DNA from: Variovorax sp. PAMC26660
GTDB lineage: Bacteria; Pseudomonadota; Gammaproteobacteria; Burkholderiales; Burkholderiaceae_C
NCBI RefSeq assembly: GCF_014302995.1
Contig: NZ_CP060295.1
Coordinates: forward strand, 4,393,501 to 4,457,500
DNA: 64,000 bases
Direction: 5' to 3'
In this document: one piece after another, positions 41,394-50,762 of the stretch
Layout of the letters: the number at the start of each line of letters is the position of its first letter
How positions within the stretch are numbered: position 1 is the first letter of the stretch
The notes under the pieces: model-generated
Database searches by the model: none
Told to the model about the DNA's origin: nothing
The model's input: the letters and a program-made list of their open reading frames with translations, nothing else
Translations under genes and position numbers: made by a program

Positions 41394-44207
41394 ATGACCG
41401 ACAAGAAAACGCTGCTGCTCGTCGATGGCTCGAGCTACCTCTACCGAGCCTTCCATGCGATGCCCGATCTGCGCGCCGTGCCTGGCGACCCGAAGAGCCC
41501 GGCCACCGGCGCCATTCGCGGAATGATCAACATGATGACCGCGCTGCGCCGCGAGGTGCGCGCGGACTACGCGGCCTGCATCTTCGATGCGCCCGGCAAG
41601 ACCTTTCGCGACGACTGGTACCCCGAGTACAAGGCCAACCGCTCGCCGATGCCCGACGACCTGCGCAGCCAGATCGACCCCATTCACGAAGTGGTCAGGC
41701 TGCTCGGCTGGCCGGTGATCACCGTGCCCGAGGTCGAGGCCGACGACGTGATCGGCACGCTCGCCAAGATTGCCGCCGCGCAGGGCATCGAGGTGATCGT
41801 GTCCAGCGGCGACAAGGACCTGAGCCAGCTGGTCGACGAGCACATCACCATCATCGACACGATGAACGGCAAGCGGCGGGATGTGGCAGGTGTCACTGCC
41901 GAGTTCGGCGTGCCGCCCAACTTGATGGTCGATTACCAGACGCTAGTGGGCGATAGCGTCGACAACGTGCCCGGTGTCGAGAAGGTCGGCCCGAAGACTG
42001 CTGCCAAGTGGCTGCTCGAGTACGGCTCGCTCGATGCGCTGGTCGAACGCGCGGCCGAAGTAAAGGGCGCCGCGGGCGAGAACCTGCGCAAGGCCCTCGA
42101 CAAGCTGCCGCTGAGCAAGCGCCTCGTCACCATCCGCACCGACTGCGACCTCGAAGGCCACGTCACCGGCTTGCCCTCGCTCGAGAACCTGCCGGTCGGC
42201 GCACCGCAGACCACCGAGCTGAAACCCTTCTACGAGAAGTTCGGCTTCAAAAGCCTCGTCAAGACGCTCGAAGCGCAGGAAGTGCCGCCAGAGCTGATAG
42301 CGGAGAGCGTCAAGAAGAAGTCCGCCAAGGCCAGCACCGACCAGGGCGGCCTGTTCGACGAGCCCGCTGACCTGAGCGCGCTGGAGGCTGCCGCCCCCGC
42401 GAGCAACCTCAAGTACGACACCATCACCACCTGGGAACAGTTCGACGCCTGGCTCGCGAAGCTCGAAGCCGCAGACCTCGCGGCCATCGACACCGAAACG
42501 ACCTCGCTCGACGAAATGGTCGCGCAGATCGTCGGCGTGAGCTTCAGCGTCACGCCCGGCGAAGCGGCCTACATTCCGCTCACCCACAACTACCCCGACG
42601 CGCCCGAGCAGTTGCCCATCGACGAAGTGCTTGCCAAGCTCAAGCCGTGGCTGGAGAACGGCGCGAAGAAAAAGCTCGGCCAGCACATCAAGTACGACCG
42701 TCATGTGTTCGCCAACCACGGCATCGAGGTGCAGGGCTACGCGCACGACACCATGCTGCAGAGCTACGTGCTCGAAGTGAACAAGCCGCATGGCCTTTCA
42801 AGTCTGGCCGAGCGCCACCTGGGCCGCAGCGGCATCTCGTACGAAGACCTGTGCGGCAAGGGCGCGCACCAGATCTCGTTCAGCCAGGTCGACATCGCCA
42901 AGGCCGCCGAGTATTCCTGCGAAGACAGCGACCTGACCCTCGATGTGCACAACACGCTGTGGCCGCGCCTGCAAGCCGACGAAAAATTGGGCTTCATCTA
43001 TCAGCTGGAGATGGAGTCGAGCGAGGCACTCTTTCGTATCGAGCGCAACGGCGTGCTGATCGACAGTGCCACGCTCGCCGCGCAAAGCCATGAACTCGGC
43101 ACGCGCATCATGGAACTGGAGCAAGAGGCCTACGAGATTGCCGGCCAGCCTTTCAACCTGGGTTCGCCCAAGCAGATCGGCGAAATCTTCTTCACCAAGC
43201 TCGGTCTGCCGGTGGTCAAGAAGACGCCGAGCGGCGCGCCCAGCACCGATGAAGAAGTGCTCGAAAAACTCGCCGAAGACTACCCGCTGCCCGCCAAGAT
43301 CCTGGAGCATCGCGGCCTGTCGAAGCTCAAGGGCACGTACACCGACAAGCTCGGCCAGTTGGCCAACCCACGCTCGGGCCGCGTGCACACGCACTATGCA
43401 CAGGCGGTGGCCGTCACCGGGCGGCTGAGCAGCAATGACCCCAACCTGCAGAACATTCCGATCCGCACCCCTGAAGGCCGCCGCGTGCGCGAAGCCTTCG
43501 TGGCACCGGCCGGCAGCGTGATTGCCAGCGCCGACTATTCGCAGATCGAGCTGCGCATCATGGCCCACATCAGCGGCGACGAATCGCTGCTGCGCGCCTT
43601 CAAGGAAGGCATCGACGTGCACCGGGCCACCGCCGCCGAAGTGTTCGGCTCCACGCCCGACCAGGTGTCGAGCGAGCAGCGACGCTATGCCAAGGTCATC
43701 AACTTCGGCCTGATCTACGGCATGAGCAGCTTCGGCCTGGCGCGCAACCTGGGCATCGAGACCAAGGCCGCGGCCTCGTACATCGAGCGCTACTTCGCGC
43801 GTTATCCGGGCGTGAAGGCCTACATGGACGAGACCAAGGCGAGCGCCAAGGAAACGGGCTACGTCGAGACCGTGTTCGGCCGGCGCCTGTACCTGCCCGA
43901 GATCAACTCGCCCAACGGCCCGCGCCGTGGCGGCGCAGAACGCGCGGCCATCAACGCGCCGATGCAGGGCACGGCGGCCGATCTGATCAAGCTCAGCATG
44001 GTCAAGGTACAGAACGTGCTTGATGAAGAAAAGCGCGCCACCAAGATGATCATGCAGGTGCACGACGAACTGGTGTTCGAAGTGCCCGAGGCCGAGGTCG
44101 AATGGGTGCGCACCGAAATCCCGCGCCTGATGGCCGGCGTGGCGGACCTCAAGGTGCCGCTGCTCGCCGAGATCGGCGTCGGTCCCAACTGGGACAAGGC
44201 CCACTGA
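41394..44207 (+). CDS. polA: DNA polymerase I
   Basis: This 937-residue enzyme fills gaps and removes RNA primers. Residues ~1-290 are the 5'-3' exonuclease (DGSSYLYRAFHA; VEADDVIGT). Residues ~335-520 are the 3'-5' exonuclease, with the DTETTS motif intact, so proofreading is expected. Residues ~560-937 are the polymerase: motif A SADYSQIELR, O-helix RRYAKVINFGLIYGMS and motif C VHDELVFE. Length and order match E. coli Pol I (928). It is followed 60 bases later by an unrelated peptidase gene. Confidence 0.97.
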   Translation: MTDKKTLLLVDGSSYLYRAFHAMPDLRAVPGDPKSPATGAIRGMINMMTALRREVRADYAACIFDAPGKTFRDDWYPEYKANRSPMPDDLRSQIDPIHEVVRLLGWPVITVPEVEADDVIGTLAKIAAAQGIEVIVSSGDKDLSQLVDEHITIIDTMNGKRRDVAGVTAEFGVPPNLMVDYQTLVGDSVDNVPGVEKVGPKTAAKWLLEYGSLDALVERAAEVKGAAGENLRKALDKLPLSKRLVTIRTDCDLEGHVTGLPSLENLPVGAPQTTELKPFYEKFGFKSLVKTLEAQEVPPELIAESVKKKSAKASTDQGGLFDEPADLSALEAAAPASNLKYDTITTWEQFDAWLAKLEAADLAAIDTETTSLDEMVAQIVGVSFSVTPGEAAYIPLTHNYPDAPEQLPIDEVLAKLKPWLENGAKKKLGQHIKYDRHVFANHGIEVQGYAHDTMLQSYVLEVNKPHGLSSLAERHLGRSGISYEDLCGKGAHQISFSQVDIAKAAEYSCEDSDLTLDVHNTLWPRLQADEKLGFIYQLEMESSEALFRIERNGVLIDSATLAAQSHELGTRIMELEQEAYEIAGQPFNLGSPKQIGEIFFTKLGLPVVKKTPSGAPSTDEEVLEKLAEDYPLPAKILEHRGLSKLKGTYTDKLGQLANPRSGRVHTHYAQAVAVTGRLSSNDPNLQNIPIRTPEGRRVREAFVAPAGSVIASADYSQIELRIMAHISGDESLLRAFKEGIDVHRATAAEVFGSTPDQVSSEQRRYAKVINFGLIYGMSSFGLARNLGIETKAAASYIERYFARYPGVKAYMDETKASAKETGYVETVFGRRLYLPEINSPNGPRRGGAERAAINAPMQGTAADLIKLSMVKVQNVLDEEKRATKMIMQVHDELVFEVPEAEVEWVRTEIPRLMAGVADLKVPLLAEIGVGPNWDKAH

Positions 44208-44267
44208 TCCCGCATTGATCTACCAAGTCGACCGAAGAGACAACGAAAGAAAGAAGAACGCAAGCCC

Positions 44268-45551
44268 ATGAAATTCCAGCCTCGCCAATTCCTGCTGGCA
44301 GCCGTCTGCGCCGCCTGCATCGGCACCGCTTTCGCAGCCCCCGATGCCCGCATCGCCTCGCTCGCCGCGAAGGAAAAGCCTGCGCTGCTCGACACGCTCA
44401 AAGAGCTGGTCTCCATCGAATCGGGCAGCCGCGACCTCGACGGCCTTGAAAAAATCTCCGACCTCATCGCCGCGAAGTTCAAGGCCCTGGGCGGCGAGGT
44501 CGAGCTGATCGACCCGAGCGCCGACGCATACCGCATGGAAGACACGCCCGAGAAAATCGGCCGCGTGGTGCGCGCCACCTTCAAGGGCACGGGCAGCAAG
44601 AAGATCCTGCTGATCGCGCACATGGACACGGTCTACACGATCGGCATGCTCAACAAGCAGCCGTTCCGCATCGAGGGCGACAAGGCCTACGGCCTGGGCA
44701 TTGCCGACGACAAGCAGGGCGTGGCCGTCATCACGCACATCGTGTCGATGCTGCAGCAGATGAAGTTCAAGGACTACGGCACGCTCACGGTGCTGATCAA
44801 CGGCGACGAGGAAATCAGCTCGCCCGGCGCGCGTGCGCTCATCACGCGCATGGGCAGCGAGCACGACGCCGTGCTGTCCTTCGAGGGCGCCTACGTGAAA
44901 GAAGACAAGCTCTCGCTGGCCACCGCCGGCATTGCCTCGGTCACGCTGCACGTTGCCGGCAAGGCCTCGCACGCGGGCTCCGCGCCCGAGCTGGGCGTGA
45001 ATGCGCTGTACGAGCTGTCGCACCAGATCCTGCAGATGCGCGACCTGTCCGACCCGGCCACGGGCCTGAAGATGAACTGGACCATCTCCAAGTCCGGCAG
45101 CAACCGCAACGTGATTCCGGCCAGCGCCACTGCGGGCGCCGACGTGCGCGTGCTGAAGGTCAGCGACTACGACCGCATCGAGCAGCAGGTGAACGAGCGC
45201 GTGAAGAAGCAGCTCATTCCCGAAGCCAAGGTCGAGTTGAAGTTCGAGCGCCGCCGTCCGCCGCTCGAAGCCACCGATGCATCGCGCGCACTCGCGAAAC
45301 ACGCGCAGCAGATCTACAAGGACGAGCTGGGCCGTTCGCTGGGCGCCGATGACAAGGCCGCAGGCGGCGGCACCGACGCCGCCTTCGCCGCGCTCAAGAC
45401 CAAGGCGCCCGTCATCGAGCGCTTCGGCCTGCAAGGCTTCGGCGCGCATTCGGCCGATGCCGAATACGTGCTGGTCGATTCGATCGAACCGCGTCTTTAT
45501 CTTGGCACGCGCCTGATCATGGACATCGCGCGCGGCAAGACCGGCAACTGA
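44268..45551 (+). CDS. Exported M20-family metallopeptidase (carboxypeptidase G2-like)
   Basis: This 427-residue protein has a signal peptide (AAVCAACIGTAFAA/P, about residue 23) and the M20 dizinc site: HMDT near residue 119, the bridging Asp in GIADDKQG, and DEE near 183. The lid domain carries KASHAGSAPELG. It resembles glutamate carboxypeptidase (CPG2), which removes C-terminal Glu from folates and peptides. It is separated by 15 bases from a LysR gene on the same strand; the regulator may act on it. Glutamate specificity is inferred from family resemblance. Confidence 0.9.
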   Translation: MKFQPRQFLLAAVCAACIGTAFAAPDARIASLAAKEKPALLDTLKELVSIESGSRDLDGLEKISDLIAAKFKALGGEVELIDPSADAYRMEDTPEKIGRVVRATFKGTGSKKILLIAHMDTVYTIGMLNKQPFRIEGDKAYGLGIADDKQGVAVITHIVSMLQQMKFKDYGTLTVLINGDEEISSPGARALITRMGSEHDAVLSFEGAYVKEDKLSLATAGIASVTLHVAGKASHAGSAPELGVNALYELSHQILQMRDLSDPATGLKMNWTISKSGSNRNVIPASATAGADVRVLKVSDYDRIEQQVNERVKKQLIPEAKVELKFERRRPPLEATDASRALAKHAQQIYKDELGRSLGADDKAAGGGTDAAFAALKTKAPVIERFGLQGFGAHSADAEYVLVDSIEPRLYLGTRLIMDIARGKTGN

Positions 45552-45566
45552 CCGGTCCACCGCCCC

Positions 45567-46469
45567 ATGCGCCTGCGCCACATCGAGGTCTTCAACGCGA
45601 TCATGCTCACGGGCAGCGTGAGCGCGGCGGCGCGGCTCATCAACATCACGCAACCGGCGGTCAGCCGCACGCTGCAGCATGCCGAGCAGCAGTTGGGCTT
45701 TCCGCTGTTCCAGCGTGTCAAGGGCCGGCTCACGCCGACCACCGAGGCGCTCACGCTGTACCCGCACATCGAGCGGCTGTTCGCGCAGCTCGACGAAGTG
45801 CAGCGGCTGGCCGCCAATCTGCGCACGGCGGGCGACACCGGCGAGCTGCGCATCCTCAGCGTGCTGGCGCTCAGCTACGACGTGCTGCCGCGCGCGCTCA
45901 AGGCCTTTCGCGAAATGCATCCGGGCTATGCGATCACGGTCGAGTCGCTGCATTCGCCGCAGATCATGTCGGCCCTGCTGCTGCAGGAGGCCGACGTGGG
46001 CTTCGCGTTCAGTCCCGCGGTGCATCCCTCGCTCACGCAAGAGACGCTGGCCGACAGCCGCATGGTGTGCATCGCGCCCAAGGGCATGCTGCCGCGCGCG
46101 CTGGTGCGCAACGGTTCGGTCGCGTTGCACGACCTTGTCGATCGGCCGGTGATCGGCCTGGACAGCCGCGACCCCGTGGGCACCAGCCTGAGCCAGGCCT
46201 GCCGTCAGGCGGGCGTGGGTTTCCAGCAGGCGGTGGTGACGGTGCAGACCTATCACGCGGCGCTGGCCATGGCCCACCACGGGCTGGGCGTGGCGCTGGT
46301 CGATGGCTGCACCGCGCGCTCAGCCGACCGCGAGAAGGTCGACGTGCTCACGCTGGAGCCGCACATCCCGGTGCCGATCCGCGCGCTGCGTTTCGCGGGC
46401 CGGCCCGATTCGGTGGCGGTGCGCGGCATCACGCGCTGCATGCGCGAAGCGATAGAGCAGGCCGCCTGA
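45567..46469 (+). CDS. LysR-family transcriptional regulator
   Basis: This 300-residue regulator has an N-terminal winged HTH (HIEVFNAIMLTGSVSAAARL, then TQPAVSRTLQHAEQQLG) and a periplasmic-binding-like effector domain (~90-290). It starts 15 bases after the peptidase gene, an arrangement that suggests co-transcription rather than the usual divergent LysR layout. Length is normal. Its target and ligand are unknown; the nearest candidates are the peptidase upstream or the D-amino-acid genes. Confidence 0.9.
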   Translation: MRLRHIEVFNAIMLTGSVSAAARLINITQPAVSRTLQHAEQQLGFPLFQRVKGRLTPTTEALTLYPHIERLFAQLDEVQRLAANLRTAGDTGELRILSVLALSYDVLPRALKAFREMHPGYAITVESLHSPQIMSALLLQEADVGFAFSPAVHPSLTQETLADSRMVCIAPKGMLPRALVRNGSVALHDLVDRPVIGLDSRDPVGTSLSQACRQAGVGFQQAVVTVQTYHAALAMAHHGLGVALVDGCTARSADREKVDVLTLEPHIPVPIRALRFAGRPDSVAVRGITRCMREAIEQAA

Positions 46470-46518
46470 GCACCGCCCGAGTGCCATGGGCATTCGCCGC
46501 ACGCGATAATCCGCGGCC

Positions 46519-46887
46519 ATGCACTTTCCACGAACCTTCCGCCTGTTGCACCGCCTGTTGCACCGCCTGGTGCTGGCGTGGTTCATGGCGTCGCTGCTCG
46601 TCGCGGGGGCATCGCCCATCGTGAACCCGCAGGCGATGGAGCTGGTGTGTTCCGCCAGCGGTTCCATCAAGGTCATCGTGCAGGGCGACGACGGTCCGAC
46701 CGAGATGGGCGTTGCCGCGATGGACTGCCCGCTGTGCATGCTCTCCGGCCCGCCGCCCTCGGCAGCGCAGGTCAAGCTGCCCACGCCGCTGCCGCTGGGC
46801 CGCGCGCTGCAATCGATTCCCGCTGCCCGCATCGCGGCAGCCACGGCCTCGCCGCTGCCGGCGCGCGGGCCGCCCACGCTCTCCTGA
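46519..46887 (+). CDS. DUF2946-like exported protein
   Basis: This 122-residue protein has an N-terminal hydrophobic signal/anchor (LVLAWFMASLLVAGASPIV) and a MDCPLCM motif near residue 73 together with an earlier Cys in LVCSASG. DUF2946 proteins are small, cysteine-containing envelope proteins often next to TonB receptors or copper genes. Here a TonB receptor and PepSY protein follow. A metal-related role is likely by context only. Confidence 0.72.
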   Translation: MHFPRTFRLLHRLLHRLVLAWFMASLLVAGASPIVNPQAMELVCSASGSIKVIVQGDDGPTEMGVAAMDCPLCMLSGPPPSAAQVKLPTPLPLGRALQSIPAARIAAATASPLPARGPPTLS

Positions 46888-47002
46888 ACCCCGCTCTTCT
46901 TCCACCTCACGCGGCCTGACACGGCCGCGCGGTGGGTTTTCGGTCGTTCCGCGGCTGGCGCTGCCTTTTCTTTTTCGCACGCGCCGCTGCAAGAGAGATT
47001 TC

Positions 47003-49171
47003 ATGTCCCGTATTTCTTCCGCCCCCACGCTGGGGCTCTTCGCCTTGCTCGGCGCCGCTTGCGCGCCTGCCCATGCGCAACCCGCAGGTGCGCCATCGCT
47101 GCCGCAGATCGAGGTGGCCGACGACGCGCCCAGTGCCAACGGCCGGCTCGACCTCGACACCCCTTCGGACACCGCCAGCCGCCTGGGCCTCACGCCGCGC
47201 GAGACGCCGGCGTCTGTCACGGTGGTGAATCGTTCGGTGATCGACGCGCGCGGTGCACAGAACACGCAAGAAATCCTGCGCGCCATTCCGGGCGTGACCG
47301 CGCACGATGCGCCGGGCAACATCGGCGTGAGCTACCGCGGTTTCGGCAGCGGCTCGATCAGCCAGTTGTTCAACGGCATCAACGTGCAGTACGCGATTGC
47401 GGCGCGGCCGGTGGACAGCTGGATCTACGACCGAGTCGAAGCCATCGGCGGGCCGTCGAGCTTCCTGTTCGGCTCGGGCGCGCTGGGCGGCTCGATCAAC
47501 TACATCACCAAGACGGCCGAGCGCGGCGACTTCGCCGAAGCGCAATTGCGGCTGGGCACGCAGAACCTCAAGGAGGCCTCGTTCGGGCTGAACCGGCGCA
47601 TTGCGGGCGACGGCGGCGCGGGCAGCCAATACGTGCGCATCGACGTGAACCACCGCGATGCCAATGGCTGGACCGATGGCACGAAGAGCAAGTCGACGCA
47701 ACTGGCCGCCTCGCTGCTTTCGGACCTGGGCGGTGGGCTGAAGCACACGCTGGCCTACGAATACCAGGATGAGAACGTCGACCGGCCTTACTGGGGCACG
47801 CCCGTGCTCAACCCGGTGGCCGGCACGATGCGCATCGACCCTGGCATCCGCTTCAAGAACTACAACAGCAGCGACGGCCTGTATGCGCAGCGCGTGCAGT
47901 GGCTGCGCTCGGTCACCGAATGGCAGGTGAGCGACGCGCTGCAGTTCAAGAACACCTTCTATGCCTACGACGCACTGCGCGACTACCGCAACGTCGAGAG
48001 CTATCGCTACAACCCGGGCAACACGGCGGTCATCCGCTCCAGCGCCTTGCTGCAGCGGCACGACCAGGATGTGTGGGGCAACCGCGTGGAGGGTGTCTAC
48101 AAGGGGTGGCTTGCCGGACTGAAGAGCGACTGGTCTTTTGGCCTGGATTACAGCGTGAACCGGCAGACGCGCTTTCCCAACAGCCTCTCCGGCACGGTGA
48201 GCACCGTCAATCCTTATGTGTTTGCCACGGAGCGCTTCTTCGCGGTGCCGGGCATGACGCCGGGCTTTCGGCCCGACAGGAACAACAAGGTCACGACCAC
48301 CGCGCTCTATCTTGAAAACCGCACGGCGCTGATGCCGGCATTGCACCTCGTGACGGCGCTGCGCCACGAGCGCATCGACCTCGACCTCGTCAACCGACGC
48401 ACGGTGGATGCCTCGAACCCCGCCACTTTCTATCGCGGCTACAAACCGACGACCGGCCGCGTCGGCCTGGTGTGGGACTTCGCGCCCGGCGCCAACCTGT
48501 ATGCGCAGTACGCGACGGCGGCCGATCCGCCTTCGGGCGTGCTCTCCACCGCCTCGTTCGCCGACGTGCGCAACAACAGCGAGCTGACCACCGGCCGACA
48601 GGTGGAGATCGGCAGCAAGCTCGACTTCTGGCAGGGCAAGGGCACGGCGACGCTCGCGGCCTACAGCATCCGCCGCAAGAACATCGCGACGCAGGACCCG
48701 AGCAACAGCGCGCTCACCGTGCTGGTGGGAGAGCAGTCGTCCAAGGGTGTGGAACTGGCGCTCGGGCTGCAACCCACGCCCCAGTGGTCGCTGCAGGGCA
48801 ACCTCACGTACGTGGATGCGCGCTACGAGCGCTTCGCGCAGGGAGGCGGGTCGCTCGCGGGCCGCACGTCGACCAACACGCCGGCCGTGGTGGCCAACCT
48901 CTGGATGTCGTATGCCTTCACGCCGCGCTTGCAGGCCACAGTGGGCGTGCGCCATGTCGGCAAGGTGTATGCCGATGCGGCCAACACCATCAACTGGCCG
49001 GGCTACACGCTGCTCGACCTGGGGCTGAGCTGGAAGGTGAACCGCTCCGTCACCGTGGTCGGTCGCATCCGCAATGCCACCAACCGCGTTTACGCGGCGA
49101 ATGTCGGCAGCACCTTCGCCTACCTCGGCGCGCCGCGCACGGCCGATGTGTCGCTGCGCGTGAGCTTCTAG
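47003..49171 (+). CDS. TonB-dependent outer-membrane receptor (siderophore type)
   Basis: This 722-residue receptor has a signal peptide (to AHAQ, ~26). The N-terminal plug domain runs RETPASVTVVNRSVIDARG... LRAIPGV, and the C-terminal beta-barrel ends SLRVSF with the terminal Phe needed for insertion. The plug has the RGF and INYITK landmarks of FhuA/FpvA-like siderophore receptors. A TonB-box-like SLPQIEVADD stands at the mature N-terminus. The longer frame from 46712 overlaps DUF2946 and is rejected. It is followed by the PepSY gene after 16 bases, so the operon likely serves ferric-siderophore uptake and reduction. Confidence 0.93.
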   Translation: MSRISSAPTLGLFALLGAACAPAHAQPAGAPSLPQIEVADDAPSANGRLDLDTPSDTASRLGLTPRETPASVTVVNRSVIDARGAQNTQEILRAIPGVTAHDAPGNIGVSYRGFGSGSISQLFNGINVQYAIAARPVDSWIYDRVEAIGGPSSFLFGSGALGGSINYITKTAERGDFAEAQLRLGTQNLKEASFGLNRRIAGDGGAGSQYVRIDVNHRDANGWTDGTKSKSTQLAASLLSDLGGGLKHTLAYEYQDENVDRPYWGTPVLNPVAGTMRIDPGIRFKNYNSSDGLYAQRVQWLRSVTEWQVSDALQFKNTFYAYDALRDYRNVESYRYNPGNTAVIRSSALLQRHDQDVWGNRVEGVYKGWLAGLKSDWSFGLDYSVNRQTRFPNSLSGTVSTVNPYVFATERFFAVPGMTPGFRPDRNNKVTTTALYLENRTALMPALHLVTALRHERIDLDLVNRRTVDASNPATFYRGYKPTTGRVGLVWDFAPGANLYAQYATAADPPSGVLSTASFADVRNNSELTTGRQVEIGSKLDFWQGKGTATLAAYSIRRKNIATQDPSNSALTVLVGEQSSKGVELALGLQPTPQWSLQGNLTYVDARYERFAQGGGSLAGRTSTNTPAVVANLWMSYAFTPRLQATVGVRHVGKVYADAANTINWPGYTLLDLGLSWKVNRSVTVVGRIRNATNRVYAANVGSTFAYLGAPRTADVSLRVSF

Positions 49172-49187
49172 ACCGGGGAGATTTGCC

Positions 49188-50762
49188 GTGCATGCCAAAC
49201 GCTGGTTGTTCCTGATCCATCGCTGGCTGGGCGTGGTCGTCTGCGCCTTCTTCGCGATGTGGTTCGTCTCGGGCGTGGTGATGATGTACGTGGGCTACCC
49301 CAAGCTCACGGAGGCCGAACGGCTTCAGCACTTGCCACGGCTCGACACCTCGACGCCGCTCATGGGGCCCAGGCAGGCGCTCGATGCGGCAGGCATTGCT
49401 GGGCCGTTGCAGGAGTTGCGGTTGGCTGCCGCCAGCGGTGGGCGCGCTGTGTACCTTGCGACGCCAGGGCGTGAAGCCCAGCCCGGCAAGCGGCGGCCAC
49501 CGCCGGGCAGTGGCGCGATCGTCGTCGATGCGGCGACAGGCGCCGTGCTGCGCGAAGTCGATCGCACCCGCGTGCTCGCCAGCGCGCAAGCCTATGCCGG
49601 CGCCAGCTTGCCGCTCGACTACCGCGGCACCATCGGCGAAGACGCGTTCACCCATTCGCGCGGGCTCGACGCGCACCGTCCGCTGCATGTGGTCGAGCTG
49701 GCGGATGCCGACGCTACCCGGCTCTATGTATCGGGCAAGACCGGCGAGGTGGTGCGCGATGCACCGCGCGCCGAACGGCTCTGGAACTACGCCGGTGCCT
49801 GGATTCACTGGCTGTACCCGCTGCGCGGCATCGGCCTCGACCGCTACTGGGCGGACATCGTCAACTGGCTCTCGATCATTGGCATCGCCGTCACGCTGAC
49901 CGGCACCGTGGTGGGCGTGATGCGCTGGCGCTTCGGCCGCACCTACAAGAGCGGCTCGCATTCGCCGTATCAAGGCTTCATGATGCGCTGGCATCACATC
50001 ACCGGGTTGTTGTTCGCGCTGGTGACGCTGACGTGGATCTTCAGCGGCCTGATGTCGATGAACCCCTGGCGCGTGTTCGACAGCGGCGCGCCGGCCTTGC
50101 GCATCGAGGCGATGAATGGCGGGCCGCTCGTTGTTTCCGTACAGGACGCAGCGCCCGCGACCTTGCTGGCCGCGACCGGTGGCAATGTGCGCGAGCTGCG
50201 CTGGGTGCGCGCGGCAGGCCAGACGCTGGTGCTTGCCAGCACAGCCAACGGCCGACCGATGGTGCGCGATGCCGTCACAGCACAGCCGTACCAGTTCGAC
50301 CCCAATGCATTGCGTACGGCTGTCGCACGCCTGTTGCCCGATGCGGTGCAGCGCATCGACATACTGACCGCCTACGACAGCCACTACTACACGCGCGAGC
50401 CGCACACGATGACCGGCGGCACCGACAAGCCCCTGCCCATCTGGCGCGTGGTGTTCGGCGATGTCCATGCGACCTGGGTGCACGTCGATCCGCAGACCGG
50501 CACCGTGCTCGGCCGCTCCGACAGCACGCGCCGCCTGAGCCGCTGGCTGTTCGCGATGCTGCACAGCTGGGACTGGCTGCCGCTGCTCGACCATCGCCCG
50601 TTGTGGGATGTACTGCTCGTCGCCACGAGCCTGGGCGGCGTGGCGCTGAGCCTCACCGGCGTGGTGATCGGCTGGCGGCGCCTCGGCCGCAAGCTCAGGA
50701 CGTCGATGCGGAAGGCGCCAGCGCCAGGGCGATCTGTCGCGCCGAACCGAAGGCCAGCGTGA
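49188..50762 (+). CDS. PepSY-domain membrane protein
   Basis: This 524-residue inner-membrane protein of the PepSY-associated TM family is thought to take part in ferric-siderophore reduction next to TonB receptors. It starts with GTG 49188 after GGGGAG and has an N-terminal TM (WLFLIHRWLGVVVCAFFAMWF), TM segments around residues 220-240 and 265-290, and one near the C-terminus (LLVATSLGGVALSLTGVVIGW). PepSY-like stretches (VDAATGAVL; VDPQTGTVLGR) lie between them. Its last 68 bases overlap the 3' end of the FAD oxidoreductase gene on the other strand. Confidence 0.87.
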   Translation: MHAKRWLFLIHRWLGVVVCAFFAMWFVSGVVMMYVGYPKLTEAERLQHLPRLDTSTPLMGPRQALDAAGIAGPLQELRLAAASGGRAVYLATPGREAQPGKRRPPPGSGAIVVDAATGAVLREVDRTRVLASAQAYAGASLPLDYRGTIGEDAFTHSRGLDAHRPLHVVELADADATRLYVSGKTGEVVRDAPRAERLWNYAGAWIHWLYPLRGIGLDRYWADIVNWLSIIGIAVTLTGTVVGVMRWRFGRTYKSGSHSPYQGFMMRWHHITGLLFALVTLTWIFSGLMSMNPWRVFDSGAPALRIEAMNGGPLVVSVQDAAPATLLAATGGNVRELRWVRAAGQTLVLASTANGRPMVRDAVTAQPYQFDPNALRTAVARLLPDAVQRIDILTAYDSHYYTREPHTMTGGTDKPLPIWRVVFGDVHATWVHVDPQTGTVLGRSDSTRRLSRWLFAMLHSWDWLPLLDHRPLWDVLLVATSLGGVALSLTGVVIGWRRLGRKLRTSMRKAPAPGRSVAPNRRPA

